Positions 1 through 7,645 are shown, counted from the stretch's first letter. The stretch: DNA of 42,066 nucleotides from JBJKSO01 sp046703825 (GCA_046703825.1 JBJKSO010000095.1:1-42066), one strand, 5' to 3'. The notes: generated by a model from the letters alone, not told the origin. Program-made: numbers and translations.

Positions 1-1
1 G

Positions 2-343
2 GCGGTGCAAGCCGCGACGTCCCAAGCTGAGCTCGCGGCCGCCACCAGCTCGATCGACCTGCTCGTGAACGCCACCCCTTTGGGCGGCGTCGGCTACGAG
101 GACCGCAATCCGCTTCCGGATGGCTGCCGGCTGGGGCCTTCGGTGGCGGTTTTCGATCTCGTCTACTACCCTTCACCCACCCCGCTCATGCTGCAAGCGG
201 CTGAGCGGGGCTGCCCGGTGCTCTCGGGTCTCGAGATGCTGATCCAGCAGGGGGCGATCGCCTTCCGGCTTTGGACCGGCCGCGAGGCCGACCAGGAGGC
301 CATGCGGGCGGCGGCCGTGCATCAGCTGCAGGGGGCGGCGTGA
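2..343 (+). CDS. aroE: Shikimate dehydrogenase, C-terminal part (cut by window edge)
   Basis: AroE reduces 3-dehydroshikimate to shikimate with NADPH in the cytoplasm. Only the last ~113 residues are here; the frame is open to the left edge, so the gene starts outside the window. Visible family motifs are LLVNATPLG in the nucleotide-binding half and the C-terminal signature GLEMLIQQGAIAF followed by LWTG. The stop at 341-343 overlaps the GTG start of aroC in a GTGA arrangement, so the two are translationally coupled. The neighbouring genes aroC, aroKB and aroQ place it firmly in the chorismate pathway. Confidence 0.93.
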   Translation, partial: AVQAATSQAELAAATSSIDLLVNATPLGGVGYEDRNPLPDGCRLGPSVAVFDLVYYPSPTPLMLQAAERGCPVLSGLEMLIQQGAIAFRLWTGREADQEAMRAAAVHQLQGAA

Positions 344-1500
344 GCGGACTGCGCCTCCTGACCGCGGGGGAGTCGCACGGGCCCGAGCTGGTGGCGGTGG
401 TCGACGGCCTGCCGGCCGGCTTGGCGGTGGAGCCGGAGCTGATCGACCGGCAGCTGAGGCGCCGCCAGGGCGGGTATGGGCGGGGCGCACGCTCCACCAA
501 GGTGGAGTGCGACCATGCCGAACTGAGCAGCGGAGTGGCGTCAGGGCGCACCACCGGAGCTCCGATCACGCTGCGCATCGTCAATCGCGACTTCGCCAAC
601 CAGCCTGCTGCGCCGGCCCGCCTCACCACCCCCCGCCCGGGACACGCCGACCTGGCGGGGGCGATCAAGTACGGGCTCGACGACTTCCGGCTGGTCCGCG
701 AGCGGGCCAGCGCCCGGGAGACCGCGGCTCGAGTCGCGGCCGCCGCCCTGGTGCTGCCGCTGCTCAAAGAATTCCAGATGCGCACCGGCGCCTTCGTGAC
801 CGCGATCGGCGGCGCCAGCTGGGACCCGGTCCTGGAAAGCTGCTCGGCGAAACGGCTGCTGCAGCTCGCGGACGCAGCTGAAACCGACCCGGTGCGCTGC
901 CCCGAAGGCGGCGCGAGTGCACGCATGGTCGAGGAGATCGACCAGGCCCGCAAGGCCCGCCAGACCCTGGGGGGTGCCGTGGTCGGCTTCGCCGTGGGGG
1001 CGCCTCCCGGCCTGGGCTCGTACGCGCAGTGGGACCGGCGCTTGGACGGCCGCCTCGCCCAGGCGGTGTGCTCGATACCGGCGATCAAGGCGGTAGAGCT
1101 CGGCGCAGCGGCGGCCGCGGCCCAGAAGCCGGGAGGAGAAGTCCAGGATTCCATCGAGTCCCGCGCCCGGCGGCTGCAGCGCAACTCCAACTTCGCCGGC
1201 GGGCTCGAGGGAGGGGTCACCAATGGCGAACCGGTCGTGGTGCGGGCGCTGATGAAGCCGCTCTCCTCGACTCGGACCGAGCTCACCTCGGTTGACCTCG
1301 GCTCCGGGCTCGCCGGATCCCCGCCCTACGTGCGCTCCGACGTGTGTGCAGTGCCCGCAGCCGCGGTCGTGGTCGAGGCGATGCTGGCCTGGACCCTGGC
1401 GGACGCGCTGCTGGAACGCTTCGGTTCGGATCGCCTGGACGCCATGAAGGCGGCCGCCAGGGCCACCGGGCGCCACCCGCTTCCCGGGCTGCTGCCGTGA
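340..1500 (+). CDS. aroC: Chorismate synthase
   Basis: AroC converts 5-enolpyruvylshikimate-3-phosphate to chorismate with reduced FMN, the last step of the shikimate pathway. The 386-residue protein starts with SGLRLLTAGESHGPELV, the usual N-terminal signature, and carries the family segments RPGHADLAGAIKY and RASARETAARV, with NFAGGLEGGVTNGEP in the C-terminal half. Length matches the family. I chose the GTG at 340 because it overlaps the aroE stop (GTGA) and puts the conserved RLLTAGESHG next to the N-terminus; a longer in-frame extension to 271 lies inside aroE and has no family match. Its stop overlaps the GTG start of the next gene in the same way. Confidence 0.96.
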   Translation: MSGLRLLTAGESHGPELVAVVDGLPAGLAVEPELIDRQLRRRQGGYGRGARSTKVECDHAELSSGVASGRTTGAPITLRIVNRDFANQPAAPARLTTPRPGHADLAGAIKYGLDDFRLVRERASARETAARVAAAALVLPLLKEFQMRTGAFVTAIGGASWDPVLESCSAKRLLQLADAAETDPVRCPEGGASARMVEEIDQARKARQTLGGAVVGFAVGAPPGLGSYAQWDRRLDGRLAQAVCSIPAIKAVELGAAAAAAQKPGGEVQDSIESRARRLQRNSNFAGGLEGGVTNGEPVVVRALMKPLSSTRTELTSVDLGSGLAGSPPYVRSDVCAVPAAAVVVEAMLAWTLADALLERFGSDRLDAMKAAARATGRHPLPGLLP

Positions 1501-3134
1501 GCCTCAATCCCCTGCCCACCCCGGCATTGCCCCCGGGAAGGCCCAATGTCTTGCTCACAGGCTTCATGGCGACGGGCAAGACCGCGGTGGGACGGGAGCT
1601 CGCGCGCCTGCTCGACCGCCCCTTCATCGACCTGGACCAGGAGGTGGAACGGCTTTCCGGCCGAGAGGTGGCGGAGCTGTTTCGCACCGGCGGCGAGCCG
1701 GCGTTCCGAGCCCTGGAGCGAGAGGTGGTGGCCGATGCCGCCCGTCTGTCGGGGGCGGTGATCGCCTGTGGGGGTGGAGCCCCGCTGGACCGGGAATCGT
1801 TTGGGCAGCTGGCCGAAGGTGCCTTGCGCTTTTGGCTGGATTGCCCCCACGAGGAGGTGCAGCGCCGGCTCCACCTCTCGCCCCGGCCCCTGATCCCCGA
1901 CCCCGAGGCGGGCGACCTGGTGGCTGCCCTGATGGAGTCGCGGCGGCCCGCCTACGCCTTCTGGGCCGAGCGCGTGGAGACCGGAGGGCGCTCGGTGGCC
2001 GACGTGGCCCGGGAGATCGGCGCTGCCTGTCCCCAGAACGCCCCCGCCCGGATCGAGGTGCGCGGTGACGTCGGAGCCCACGAGGTCATCATCGGCCGGG
2101 GAAGCCTCGCTAGGTTGGAGGCGGAGCTGGGGCGGGTCTCACCCACGGCGACCTCCATGCTGGTCGCCCACGACAGCCATGTGGCCCAATGGGCAGATCG
2201 GCTGGTCCAAGGGGTAGGAAGACTGGACTGCGCGCTGGTGCCGCTTCCCCGCGGGGAGGCGTCCAAGCAGCTCACGGTGGTGGCCGGGCTCTGGGAAGAG
2301 CTGCTGCGCCGTGGTTGGGACCGGCAGAGCCCACTGGTGGCCCTGGGCGGCGGGGCCGTCCTGGATGCCGCCGGCTTCGCCGCCGCCACCTTCGCCCGGG
2401 GTGTCCCGCTGGTGAACGTTCCGACCACGGTGCTGGCCATGGCCGATGCCTCGGTGGGGGGCAAGGTGGCCATAGACCACGGCGGCGGGAAGAACACGGT
2501 CGGGAGCTTCTACTACCCGAGGTTGGTGGTGATGGATCCGGACACCCTCTCCACGCTCCCGCCCGAGGTCGCCCGGCAGGGCCTGGCCGAGGTAGTGAAG
2601 GTGGCAGCCCTCGCCTCCCCGATGCTGCTGCGCCAGCTGGCGAGCTGGCCCCTGGACTCGCAGGGTCTGCCCGCCCGGCCGGAGTGGCTGATCGAGCAGG
2701 CGGTGCGGATCAAGGCAGCCTTCGTGGCAGCCGACCCTCGTGACACCGGGATGCGCCAGGCGCTCAACCTGGGCCACACCTTCGCCCACGCGGTAGAGGC
2801 TGCCAGCGGCTACAACGTGAGTCACGGCGATGCCGTGAGCATCGGCCTGCTCGCCGCGGCCAGGCTCGGGGAAGCGCTCGGGGAGCCGGCCGCCGAACTC
2901 GCGAACCAACAGCGCGCCGCTCTGGATCATCTCGGGCTCCCGCAAACGGCGCCGCGCCTCTCCCAAGAGCGGCTGCGGCGCGCCCTCGGCGCCGACAAGA
3001 AGCGGCGGCGCGGCCGGCTCTACTTCGTGATCCGCTCCGCGGGCGGAACCCAGCTGGCCGAGGGCGTGGAACCCGGGCAAGCACTCGCGGCGCTCTACCC
3101 ATCGGCCCAGGACACAGAGGTGGATTGCGCATGA
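1497..3134 (+). CDS. aroKB: Bifunctional shikimate kinase / 3-dehydroquinate synthase fusion
   Basis: A single 545-residue chain joins two shikimate-pathway enzymes. Residues ~15-185 are a shikimate kinase: P-loop GFMATGKTAVG, then FIDLDQEVE, the FRTGGEPAFRALE element, ACGGGAP, and the RPLI lid. Residues ~187-545 are 3-dehydroquinate synthase: VALGGGAVLDAAGF, VPTTVLAMADASVGGK with GGKNTVGSFY, EVVKVAA, and the metal-ligand segments LNLGHTFAHAVE and SHGDAVSIG. The two activities act at steps 5 and 2 of the pathway. The start GTG at 1497 overlaps the aroC stop; the end overlaps aroQ. AroK and AroB are separate proteins in most bacteria, although fusions are known in some lineages. All catalytic motifs look intact in both halves. 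Confidence 0.95.
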   Translation: MSLNPLPTPALPPGRPNVLLTGFMATGKTAVGRELARLLDRPFIDLDQEVERLSGREVAELFRTGGEPAFRALEREVVADAARLSGAVIACGGGAPLDRESFGQLAEGALRFWLDCPHEEVQRRLHLSPRPLIPDPEAGDLVAALMESRRPAYAFWAERVETGGRSVADVAREIGAACPQNAPARIEVRGDVGAHEVIIGRGSLARLEAELGRVSPTATSMLVAHDSHVAQWADRLVQGVGRLDCALVPLPRGEASKQLTVVAGLWEELLRRGWDRQSPLVALGGGAVLDAAGFAAATFARGVPLVNVPTTVLAMADASVGGKVAIDHGGGKNTVGSFYYPRLVVMDPDTLSTLPPEVARQGLAEVVKVAALASPMLLRQLASWPLDSQGLPARPEWLIEQAVRIKAAFVAADPRDTGMRQALNLGHTFAHAVEAASGYNVSHGDAVSIGLLAAARLGEALGEPAAELANQQRAALDHLGLPQTAPRLSQERLRRALGADKKRRRGRLYFVIRSAGGTQLAEGVEPGQALAALYPSAQDTEVDCA

Positions 3135-3580
3135 AGGTATTGGTCTTGAACGGTCCCAACCTCAACCTGCTCGGCAGGCGCGAGCCCGAGATCTATGGCC
3201 CGCTGAGTCTGAGTGAGATCAACCACCGGATCACTGCCTACGCGGAGTCGCTCGGCGTGCAGGTGGAGTTCGAGCAGACCAATTCAGAGGGCGAGCTGGT
3301 CGATCTGATCCAAGCCTCGGCGGGGCGCTTTCAGGGGCTGGTCATCAACGCCGGGGCCTACTCGCACACCAGCCTGGCCGTCCGGGACGCCCTGAGCGGA
3401 GTATCTGTGCCCGCCATCGCCGTCCACATTTCGAACACCTTTGCTCGAGAGCGCTTCCGCCAACAGGACCTGGTCGCCGGCGCTTGCCGGGGACTGATCG
3501 CGGGCCTGGGATGGAGGGGCTATCTACTCGCCCTTCAGGCACTGGCTGAGTCCCCGGCGATGGGCGAACCTGCAGAGTGA
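3131..3580 (+). CDS. aroQ: 3-dehydroquinate dehydratase, type II
   Basis: Type II dehydroquinase catalyses anti-elimination of water from 3-dehydroquinate to 3-dehydroshikimate as a dodecamer of small subunits. The 149-residue product has the signature VLNGPNLNLLGRREPEIYG at the N-terminus with the flexible lid arginine and catalytic tyrosine, INAGAYSHTSLA, and HISN with the active-site histidine. The ATG at 3131 overlaps the aroKB stop (ATGA); a TTG two codons earlier is also possible. It is the last gene of the operon and is followed by an intrinsic terminator. Confidence 0.95.
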   Translation: MKVLVLNGPNLNLLGRREPEIYGPLSLSEINHRITAYAESLGVQVEFEQTNSEGELVDLIQASAGRFQGLVINAGAYSHTSLAVRDALSGVSVPAIAVHISNTFARERFRQQDLVAGACRGLIAGLGWRGYLLALQALAESPAMGEPAE

Positions 3581-3618
3581 CGGAAACTCTGGCGGGCGCT
3601 TTGATGACTGCCCGGGGG

Positions 3619-3666
3619 GTCCAGGCCTAAGCAAACGCCTAGATGCGCTCTGCCCTGGACTTTTTT
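3619..3666 (+). terminator. Rho-independent terminator of the aro operon
   Basis: GTCCAGG at 3619-3625 pairs perfectly with CCTGGAC at 3654-3660, with a 28-nt loop, and is followed at once by six T residues (3661-3666). It lies 38 bp after the aroQ stop. The loop is longer than usual but can hold a small inner stem. Confidence 0.6.
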
Positions 3667-3669
3667 GGC

Positions 3670-3712
3670 GCGCTCGGTCGCAGGGATTCGAACCCCAACC
3701 TTCTGATCGATA
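3670..3712 (-). other. Degenerate 3'-end fragment of a tRNA-Arg-like gene (possible old attachment site)
   Basis: On the minus strand the bases read GATCAGAAGGTTGGGG followed by the T-loop TTCGAAT and a matching T-stem. This is the arrangement of the 3' half of many GC-rich bacterial tRNA-Arg genes (anticodon-stem 3' strand, AGGTT variable loop, T arm). The 5' half of the anticodon stem, the D arm and the 5' acceptor strand are absent, and the acceptor side does not form a clean end. It looks like a worn duplicate of a tRNA 3' end, such as integrases leave. It marks the change from the conserved aro operon to accessory DNA. Confidence 0.45.
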
Positions 3713-3864
3713 GGCACGTCCCGTCCTCCGGCCATAAGGGCAGCTCAAAGTAGGTGCCCAGTCTTGCCCGTCGCGCCGAATCCAGCCTGTCTGTGAGGCT
3801 CCAGCAGCGGCCCAGTAGCAACTCAAGCTCCGTCTGCGGCCCCGTTACGAGCGGCTTGGACCAC

Positions 3865-4257
3865 CTACTCCGGGCGAGGATCGCCAGCTCCGTACTCGGC
3901 GTCCGACACGTGCTCACCCCAGTCTGCCGCTCCCTCACTGACGGCGAGGTGCGTCATGAAGTGGTCGGGTGCGGCGCCATGCCAGTGCCACTCACCGCCG
4001 GGGGCGACAACGACGTCGCCTGCTCGAAGGGTCTCGACCGGCTCGCCGCGGGCCTGGATCCGCCCCTCGCCTTCGGCGACGTAGATCGACTGAGCCACCT
4101 CGTGGGAGTGCCACGCGGTGCGGGCACCCGGAGTGAAGTGGACCAAGCCGACGCTCGTCGGCGTCGCTCCGTGTCCCTGGGCCAGGGCATCGATCCACAC
4201 GTCACCCGTGAACCACTCGGCCGGGCCCTTCGTCGTGGGCTTCTTCTCTCGTTCCAT
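3865..4257 (-). CDS. Cupin-domain protein
   Basis: The 130-residue protein is a single cupin β-barrel. Motif 1 is visible as TPGARTAWHSH (two metal-binding histidines) with a following glutamine and glutamate, and motif 2 as APGGEWHWHG with the last histidines. It resembles small cupins annotated as mandelonitrile lyase-like or quercetinase-like proteins that bind Mn, Fe or Zn, but the substrate cannot be told. The ATG at 4257 has a strong ribosome site (AAGGAGG, 8 nt upstream). Just downstream of aro and next to the tRNA fragment, it is the first gene of the accessory region; no operon partner survives, as the DNA to its right is gene debris. Confidence 0.8.
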   Translation of the reverse strand: MEREKKPTTKGPAEWFTGDVWIDALAQGHGATPTSVGLVHFTPGARTAWHSHEVAQSIYVAEGEGRIQARGEPVETLRAGDVVVAPGGEWHWHGAAPDHFMTHLAVSEGAADWGEHVSDAEYGAGDPRPE

Positions 4258-4327
4258 GTCTCGCTCCCTCCTTGGCCTAGTGCAGAAGCAGGGTCGTGAT
4301 GGGGCACCGCTCCTCCACCACAGTAGC

Positions 4328-4395
4328 TCTAGGCCACCTCATCGAGGGGCATGGTCAGGCCGAACACCCTTCCCACGTCGATCGCTACCTGACAG
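4328..4395 (-). pseudogene. Possible remnant of a zinc-type alcohol dehydrogenase C-terminus
   Basis: Reading the minus strand into the stop at 4330-4332 gives VAIDVGRVFGLTMPLDEVA. The part VFGLTMPLDEVA closely resembles the segment of zinc-dependent alcohol dehydrogenases just before their C-terminal end (usually followed by a YRAMDERRAIK-like stretch). Here the frame stops immediately, and an upstream in-frame stop leaves only ~20 codons. This is debris, not a functional gene. The identification rests on a short motif. Confidence 0.3.
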
Positions 4396-4447
4396 ATACG
4401 ATCGTGGCGATGCGGAGTATTTCCTCAAGTTCAATCGTGGGCTACCC

Positions 4448-4615
4448 AAGCCCCAACTGGCGCAGTGCCTGCTCGGCCACCAGCACCGGGTTCACTGGGG
4501 CTATGGCGCCCGCGGCTTGGGCTCCGGTCATCCACACCGGTGGCAGCGGGTTAGCGGCCCCGGCCGGTGCATATCGCGAAGACACATTGGCAGCGTGGCT
4601 GTCCGCCCACTCCGA
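4448..4615 (-). pseudogene. Possible remnant of an acyl-CoA synthetase (AMP-binding) gene
   Basis: A minus-strand frame bounded by stops reads PLPPVWMTGAQAAGAIAPVNP and a few more residues. This resembles the adenylate-forming ligase segment in which a TGAEAAGIxxPINP-like sequence precedes the nucleotide-binding domain. Only about 55 codons are open and no start, P-loop or other ligase motif is present. Together with the neighbouring dehydrogenase scrap, it suggests a decayed catabolic gene set between the cupin gene and the small membrane protein. Confidence 0.3.
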
Positions 4616-4873
4616 TTAGTCGTCACCGAGGCTCCGCCCGCGGTGTAGGTGCAGCCAGACGGCTGGTTGGGGTTCTCCCTTGCCCGGAGGTAGGTCGCGT
4701 TGCCCCTCGGTCGTCCAGTGCGAGTTCTCCGGCAGCTGGCAACAGGTTGTGACCCGCCTCGACCGTGAGCTGGCGCGTCCGAGGCCAGGGAGAGGGGGAG
4801 GAACGGCATTGAGCGCCAAAGCGCAAGGCAGTGCGGCGGGTGGCATCCGTCCGCGTGGCGAGCACTCGCCCGG
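4616..4873. other. Gap with no convincing gene
   Basis: The stretch between the degraded ligase-like segment and the small membrane protein has short open frames on both strands. None has a ribosome site plus a recognisable domain. One minus-strand frame (4616-4846) ends in a protein-like C-terminus (QLPENSHWTTEGQR onward), which may be another gene fragment I do not recognise. Confidence 0.4.
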
Positions 4874-5128
4874 ATGATGCTGATATCGACGGTGGTCGGC
4901 TGCCTGCTGGTCGCCGGTGGATTGCTCCTCGGGTTAGGAGCCCATGCCTGGAGTCCTGCTGTCGTCGCGATCTGCGCGGGAGCCGTCTCGGTCGTCGTGG
5001 GAATCAAGGAATACCGGTGGGCGTCCACCTACGAGGCTAGACGGGAGGTCCGGGCAGCCGACCGCGCTCGTTCCCTGGGATCGGCTTGGTATCCAGCGTC
5101 GCCAGGACTGACCGAACGATCCCTCTGA
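4874..5128 (+). CDS. Small predicted membrane protein
   Basis: This 84-residue protein has two hydrophobic helices at roughly residues 2-22 (STVVGCLLVAGGLLLGLG) and 27-44 (SPAVVAICAGAVSVVVG). A charged cytoplasmic-type tail rich in arginine and acidic residues follows. I do not recognise a family. Start codons ATG at 4874 and 4877 are both possible and neither has a clear ribosome site. It stands alone between gene debris and the ssb region. It could be a real small membrane protein or the end of a lost operon. Confidence 0.45.
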   Translation: MMLISTVVGCLLVAGGLLLGLGAHAWSPAVVAICAGAVSVVVGIKEYRWASTYEARREVRAADRARSLGSAWYPASPGLTERSL

Positions 5129-5261
5129 GCGTGGGCCGTCCCTCCTCGCCGAGGCCAGCCGCTGGTTCTTGCCACGGTGTCATTCGCCGCGCCCCACAGA
5201 CGTCTGATCCTGGCGCTGCCCTGATCTAGCTGCGAAGTCGAGCAGTCGCAGCCCGCCTCAT

Positions 5262-5329
5262 GTTGTCAAAGGTGAGCGCTGCACGCTCATGAGGGTTCGC
5301 GCCTCGCCTGCGGCTCGCCCTTTGACAAC
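5262..5329. repeat. Long imperfect inverted repeat upstream of ssb
   Basis: GTTGTCAAAGGTGAGC at 5262-5277 is matched in inverted orientation by GCTCGCCCTTTGACAAC at 5313-5329. The arms are ~16 bp, with one mismatch and one extra base, around a 35-bp GC-rich centre. Each arm contains TTGACA reading outward, a possible -35 element. It lies 92 bp before the ssb start and may be an operator, a divergent promoter pair or a recombination-type site. Confidence 0.5.
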
Positions 5330-5421
5330 GGCGGACTGGCCCGCTGCCCCGACAGCGTCGATCAGGTCCAAGCGCCCCGGACAGCGACATCTCTTCAGAG
5401 GAGCGCACGGAGAACACCCCG

Positions 5422-5817
5422 ATGGCTACCAAGAACCAGGGCACCACCTCTACCGGCAAGGCATCTAACCCCGCTCCACGCAAGCGCGGACCGTCCGTCA
5501 ATCGGGTCGCTCTGATTGGCCGGCTGTCCCGCGATCCCGAGCTTCGCCTCACCGCGAATGGCGTCCCCGTCACCCGATTCACCCTCGTGAACAACGGCAC
5601 CGACGGTCCGATGTTCAACACCATCGTCGCCTGGCGCCGACTGGCCGAGGTCTCCGCCGAGTACCTCGCCAAGGGGCGCCTGGTTTACGTCGGTGGTCGC
5701 CTGAAGGGCCGCAGGTGGCTCGCGCCTGATGGCAGTGGGCGCTACGCGATCGACATCGTCGCGGACGAGATCCAGTTCCTCTCGCCTAGGCCCGCCGTTA
5801 CAGGGGCCGCCGCCTGA
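5422..5817 (+). CDS. ssb: Single-stranded DNA-binding protein (short, accessory type)
   Basis: The 131-residue protein has a ~25-residue basic, low-complexity N-terminus followed by an OB-fold SSB domain. The domain opens with VNRVALIGRLSRDPELR, with TRFTLVNN, the IVAWRRLAE segment, KGRLVYVGGRLKGRRW and a final IVADEIQFL strand. It lacks the long acidic tail and terminal DDDIPF-like peptide that housekeeping SSB uses to recruit repair proteins. It would coat single-stranded DNA but may not bind the host repair partners. Its island setting and the missing tail suggest a plasmid- or element-borne SSB. It stands alone, with an inverted repeat in its promoter region. Confidence 0.85.
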   Translation: MATKNQGTTSTGKASNPAPRKRGPSVNRVALIGRLSRDPELRLTANGVPVTRFTLVNNGTDGPMFNTIVAWRRLAEVSAEYLAKGRLVYVGGRLKGRRWLAPDGSGRYAIDIVADEIQFLSPRPAVTGAAA

Positions 5818-6032
5818 CGGAGGCCCGACGACCCAAACGTCGACCGCCAACGCCGGGCACGGGTCGCAGTCCTCCTGCGCCGAACTACGAACGACGCACC
5901 AATGATGTAAGGTACTGCGGGGCCGAATGCACCCTCACCGCCAGCGGGTGACCACTTTCACGTTGGTCTGCCTTGTCCGCCGCACGAAGCCCCACTCCGC
6001 ATCGCTACCACCGGATAGACCCCAAGGTGGAT
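5818..6032. other. Intergenic gap after ssb
   Basis: The 215 bp between the ssb stop and the end of the convergent small gene hold no convincing gene, RNA or clear terminator. Confidence 0.4.
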
Positions 6033-6221
6033 CTACGCGCTCACGTCTGGACCAACGTTGGGAACGCTCACCTGCGCGTCTTCTGCGGGCTGCTTGGGAA
6101 GTGGAGTGCCCTCCTCCCAACGCGCAACCTTCCCACCCGCGGCACGAACAGCCTCCTCCCAACTTGCTCTCCTGTCACCTTTGCGCAAAGTGATAGCAAT
6201 CTCCGAAGCCTCGCGACGCAT
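6033..6221 (-). CDS. Small hypothetical protein coupled to the SDH-type proteinase
   Basis: A 62-residue charged protein beginning MRREASEIAITLRKGDRRAS. I do not recognise a family. It is probably real: the ATG at 6219-6221 overlaps the stop of the proteinase gene (TGATG) and a strong ribosome site GGGAGG lies 6 nt upstream, inside that gene. It has a predicted helical segment around WEEAVRAAGGKVARWEEG and a proline-rich, polar C-terminus. As last gene of a three-gene cassette it may be a partner, substrate or inhibitor of the proteinase; that is inference from position. Confidence 0.6.
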   Translation of the reverse strand: MRREASEIAITLRKGDRRASWEEAVRAAGGKVARWEEGTPLPKQPAEDAQVSVPNVGPDVSA

Positions 6222-7267
6222 CAATGTCCTCCCGCGGAGCCATCCGGCGGCACTTCGACAAGCCGACCGAGCACGTTCACCCGAGTTGACGTCAGGTACT
6301 CCTCGATATCGTCGATAGCCCTTTGCACATCCGAAGAAGCATTCTCGACATCGAGGAACGTCGAGGCTTCATCACGGTCGATAACGAAACCATGCTCGGG
6401 ATAGTTGTTAACGAGGCGGCGGGCGATTTCCTCCGACCTTTCGGTAGTGTACTTGGGTCTGAGCAGCCGCGTAGCGTAATCTTCGGCCACCTTGAGCAGA
6501 CGGGACTGCTGCGTGTAATGCACGGTATCGATTTTCTCTAGAAGTGGCCTCGCCATATCGGTAGCAAACCTCATCGCTAGAGGCAAAAGAGTCTCAACCT
6601 TCTTCCCCGTCCGCGGGAGAAGCATAAACATCGCCTGATCGAACTGCTCCAAAGCGGCAGCGTTCAGGCGCTCAAGTGCCTGGACTTCGTCGAGTGCAGA
6701 GCCCCAATCCTCGCGCTCCGGGTCCATCAATTGAACATCAAGTGGACCGATCTGGGCATCCGACCCCATAAAGAATCGGCCACCGCCCAAGGAAAGCAAC
6801 GTCGCGGCGCTTTTCGCGTAACGAGGGACGATCGCATCGAAGGCACCGCAATGGCGTCTGAGCAGCGTGGCGATCTGATAGGCCACGCTCGCTTGGCCCC
6901 CGGGGCTGTCGATAATCAGTCCCACTCGCCGGCACTTCCGGAGTTCCCGGCGGGAACGGAGGAAGGCATCTCGCACATCTTGCTCAAGATGAACAAACGT
7001 TGAATCATCGTGACGTCCCTGGAGGAGGAGCCACATTGGCTCGTCGAGCAGCTCCTCAAGCCGCTTGACTGGTCCGGTAAGCTCCCTGGGCAGGCGTTCG
7101 CCCTTTCCGGGGAAGATTGACGACGTGTAGTCAGCAATCCTGGAGAGCTCTTGCAGATCGCTTGGGGCCGTCGCGGCCTCCTCGTCCGGCACGACCGGGC
7201 TGCCCCTTCTTGCGGGGGTGGCACGGCTGGCGGTGCGGGTTTGGATCACTGGCGTGTGCGCGTCCAC
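6221..7267 (-). CDS. SDH-family Clp-fold serine proteinase
   Basis: This 348-residue protein belongs to the ClpP/crotonase superfamily branch called serine dehydrogenase proteinases, related to SppA and archaeal membrane-bound proteases. The core is visible: LIIDSPGGQASVAYQIATLL forming the oxyanion region, then PRYAKSAATLLSLG with the probable nucleophile serine in KSAAT, and GSDAQIGPLDVQL. The first ~50 residues are polar and probably flexible; no transmembrane segment is evident, so it is likely cytoplasmic. It starts at GTG 7267, overlapping the end of the upstream small gene by 22 bp. Family members often occur in accessory DNA, with poorly known substrates. Confidence 0.8.
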   Translation of the reverse strand: MDAHTPVIQTRTASRATPARRGSPVVPDEEAATAPSDLQELSRIADYTSSIFPGKGERLPRELTGPVKRLEELLDEPMWLLLQGRHDDSTFVHLEQDVRDAFLRSRRELRKCRRVGLIIDSPGGQASVAYQIATLLRRHCGAFDAIVPRYAKSAATLLSLGGGRFFMGSDAQIGPLDVQLMDPEREDWGSALDEVQALERLNAAALEQFDQAMFMLLPRTGKKVETLLPLAMRFATDMARPLLEKIDTVHYTQQSRLLKVAEDYATRLLRPKYTTERSEEIARRLVNNYPEHGFVIDRDEASTFLDVENASSDVQRAIDDIEEYLTSTRVNVLGRLVEVPPDGSAGGH

Positions 7268-7443
7268 CGTGCACGCGCCGCGGTGCGCGCCGCCTCGGAC
7301 CGCTCTTCTGGTGTCAGCCGGGCCGCCCTAGCTCGGCCCCCCTTTAGCCCTCCGAGGCGGCCGAGCGCTGCAGCGTGGACGTTCTTGTCGCGCGTGACGT
7401 CGCCCCTATCCAGGTCGCTTCCGGTGCTAGAGCGCTTACGCAT
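7246..7443 (-). CDS. Small basic protein with GGLKGGRARAA repeat-like motif
   Basis: A 65-residue, strongly basic protein with the segment ALGRLGGLKGGRARAARLTP followed by a helix rich in Ala, Arg and Glu. Similar short Gly/Lys/Arg-rich segments are common in small bacterial proteins of unknown role and suggest nucleic-acid binding. I chose the ATG at 7443 because a promoter (TTGACA at 7482-7477, 18-bp spacer, CATGAT at 7458-7453) would start transcription at about 7446, making the message almost leaderless. In-frame starts at 7494 and 7476 would lie before or inside the promoter. It overlaps the proteinase gene by 22 bp, so the two are co-expressed. Confidence 0.55.
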   Translation of the reverse strand: MRKRSSTGSDLDRGDVTRDKNVHAAALGRLGGLKGGRARAARLTPEERSEAARTAARARWTRTRQ

Positions 7444-7452
7444 CGTTCGTGC

Positions 7453-7482
7453 ATCATGGCAGGTAGGGCGATCCATTGTCAA
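7453..7482 (-). promoter_or_regulatory. Promoter of the proteinase cassette
   Basis: Minus-strand TTGACA (perfect -35), 18-bp spacer, CATGAT (-10, 4 of 6). The predicted start, about 7446, is next to the ATG at 7443, implying a leaderless or very short-leader transcript. Confidence 0.5.
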
Positions 7483-7645
7483 TCCGAGATGCAATATCAG
7501 CGTGCTCCCTGGGGGTGTGGGGGTGGGGCTCCCGACGCAAAGCCGAACGTGTCTGTCACTGACTCCTCATAGCCCTTCCGGCTGCCCCGCTACGAAGCGG
7601 CCGGGATAGCCGGAACTGGTGAGCAGCGAAGGGCCCGGTATTGTC

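Noticed and set aside
3524..3938. Minus-strand frames across the left tRNA fragment
   Set aside because: They contain the tRNA-derived artefact segments (GWGSNP and RLGFESLRPS types) and overlap the aroQ end and cupin gene.
4528..5028. A 166-codon minus-strand frame opposite the small membrane protein
   Set aside because: Composition is Arg/Thr/Pro/Ser-rich without a domain or ribosome site; the opposite strand has a more convincing two-helix protein.
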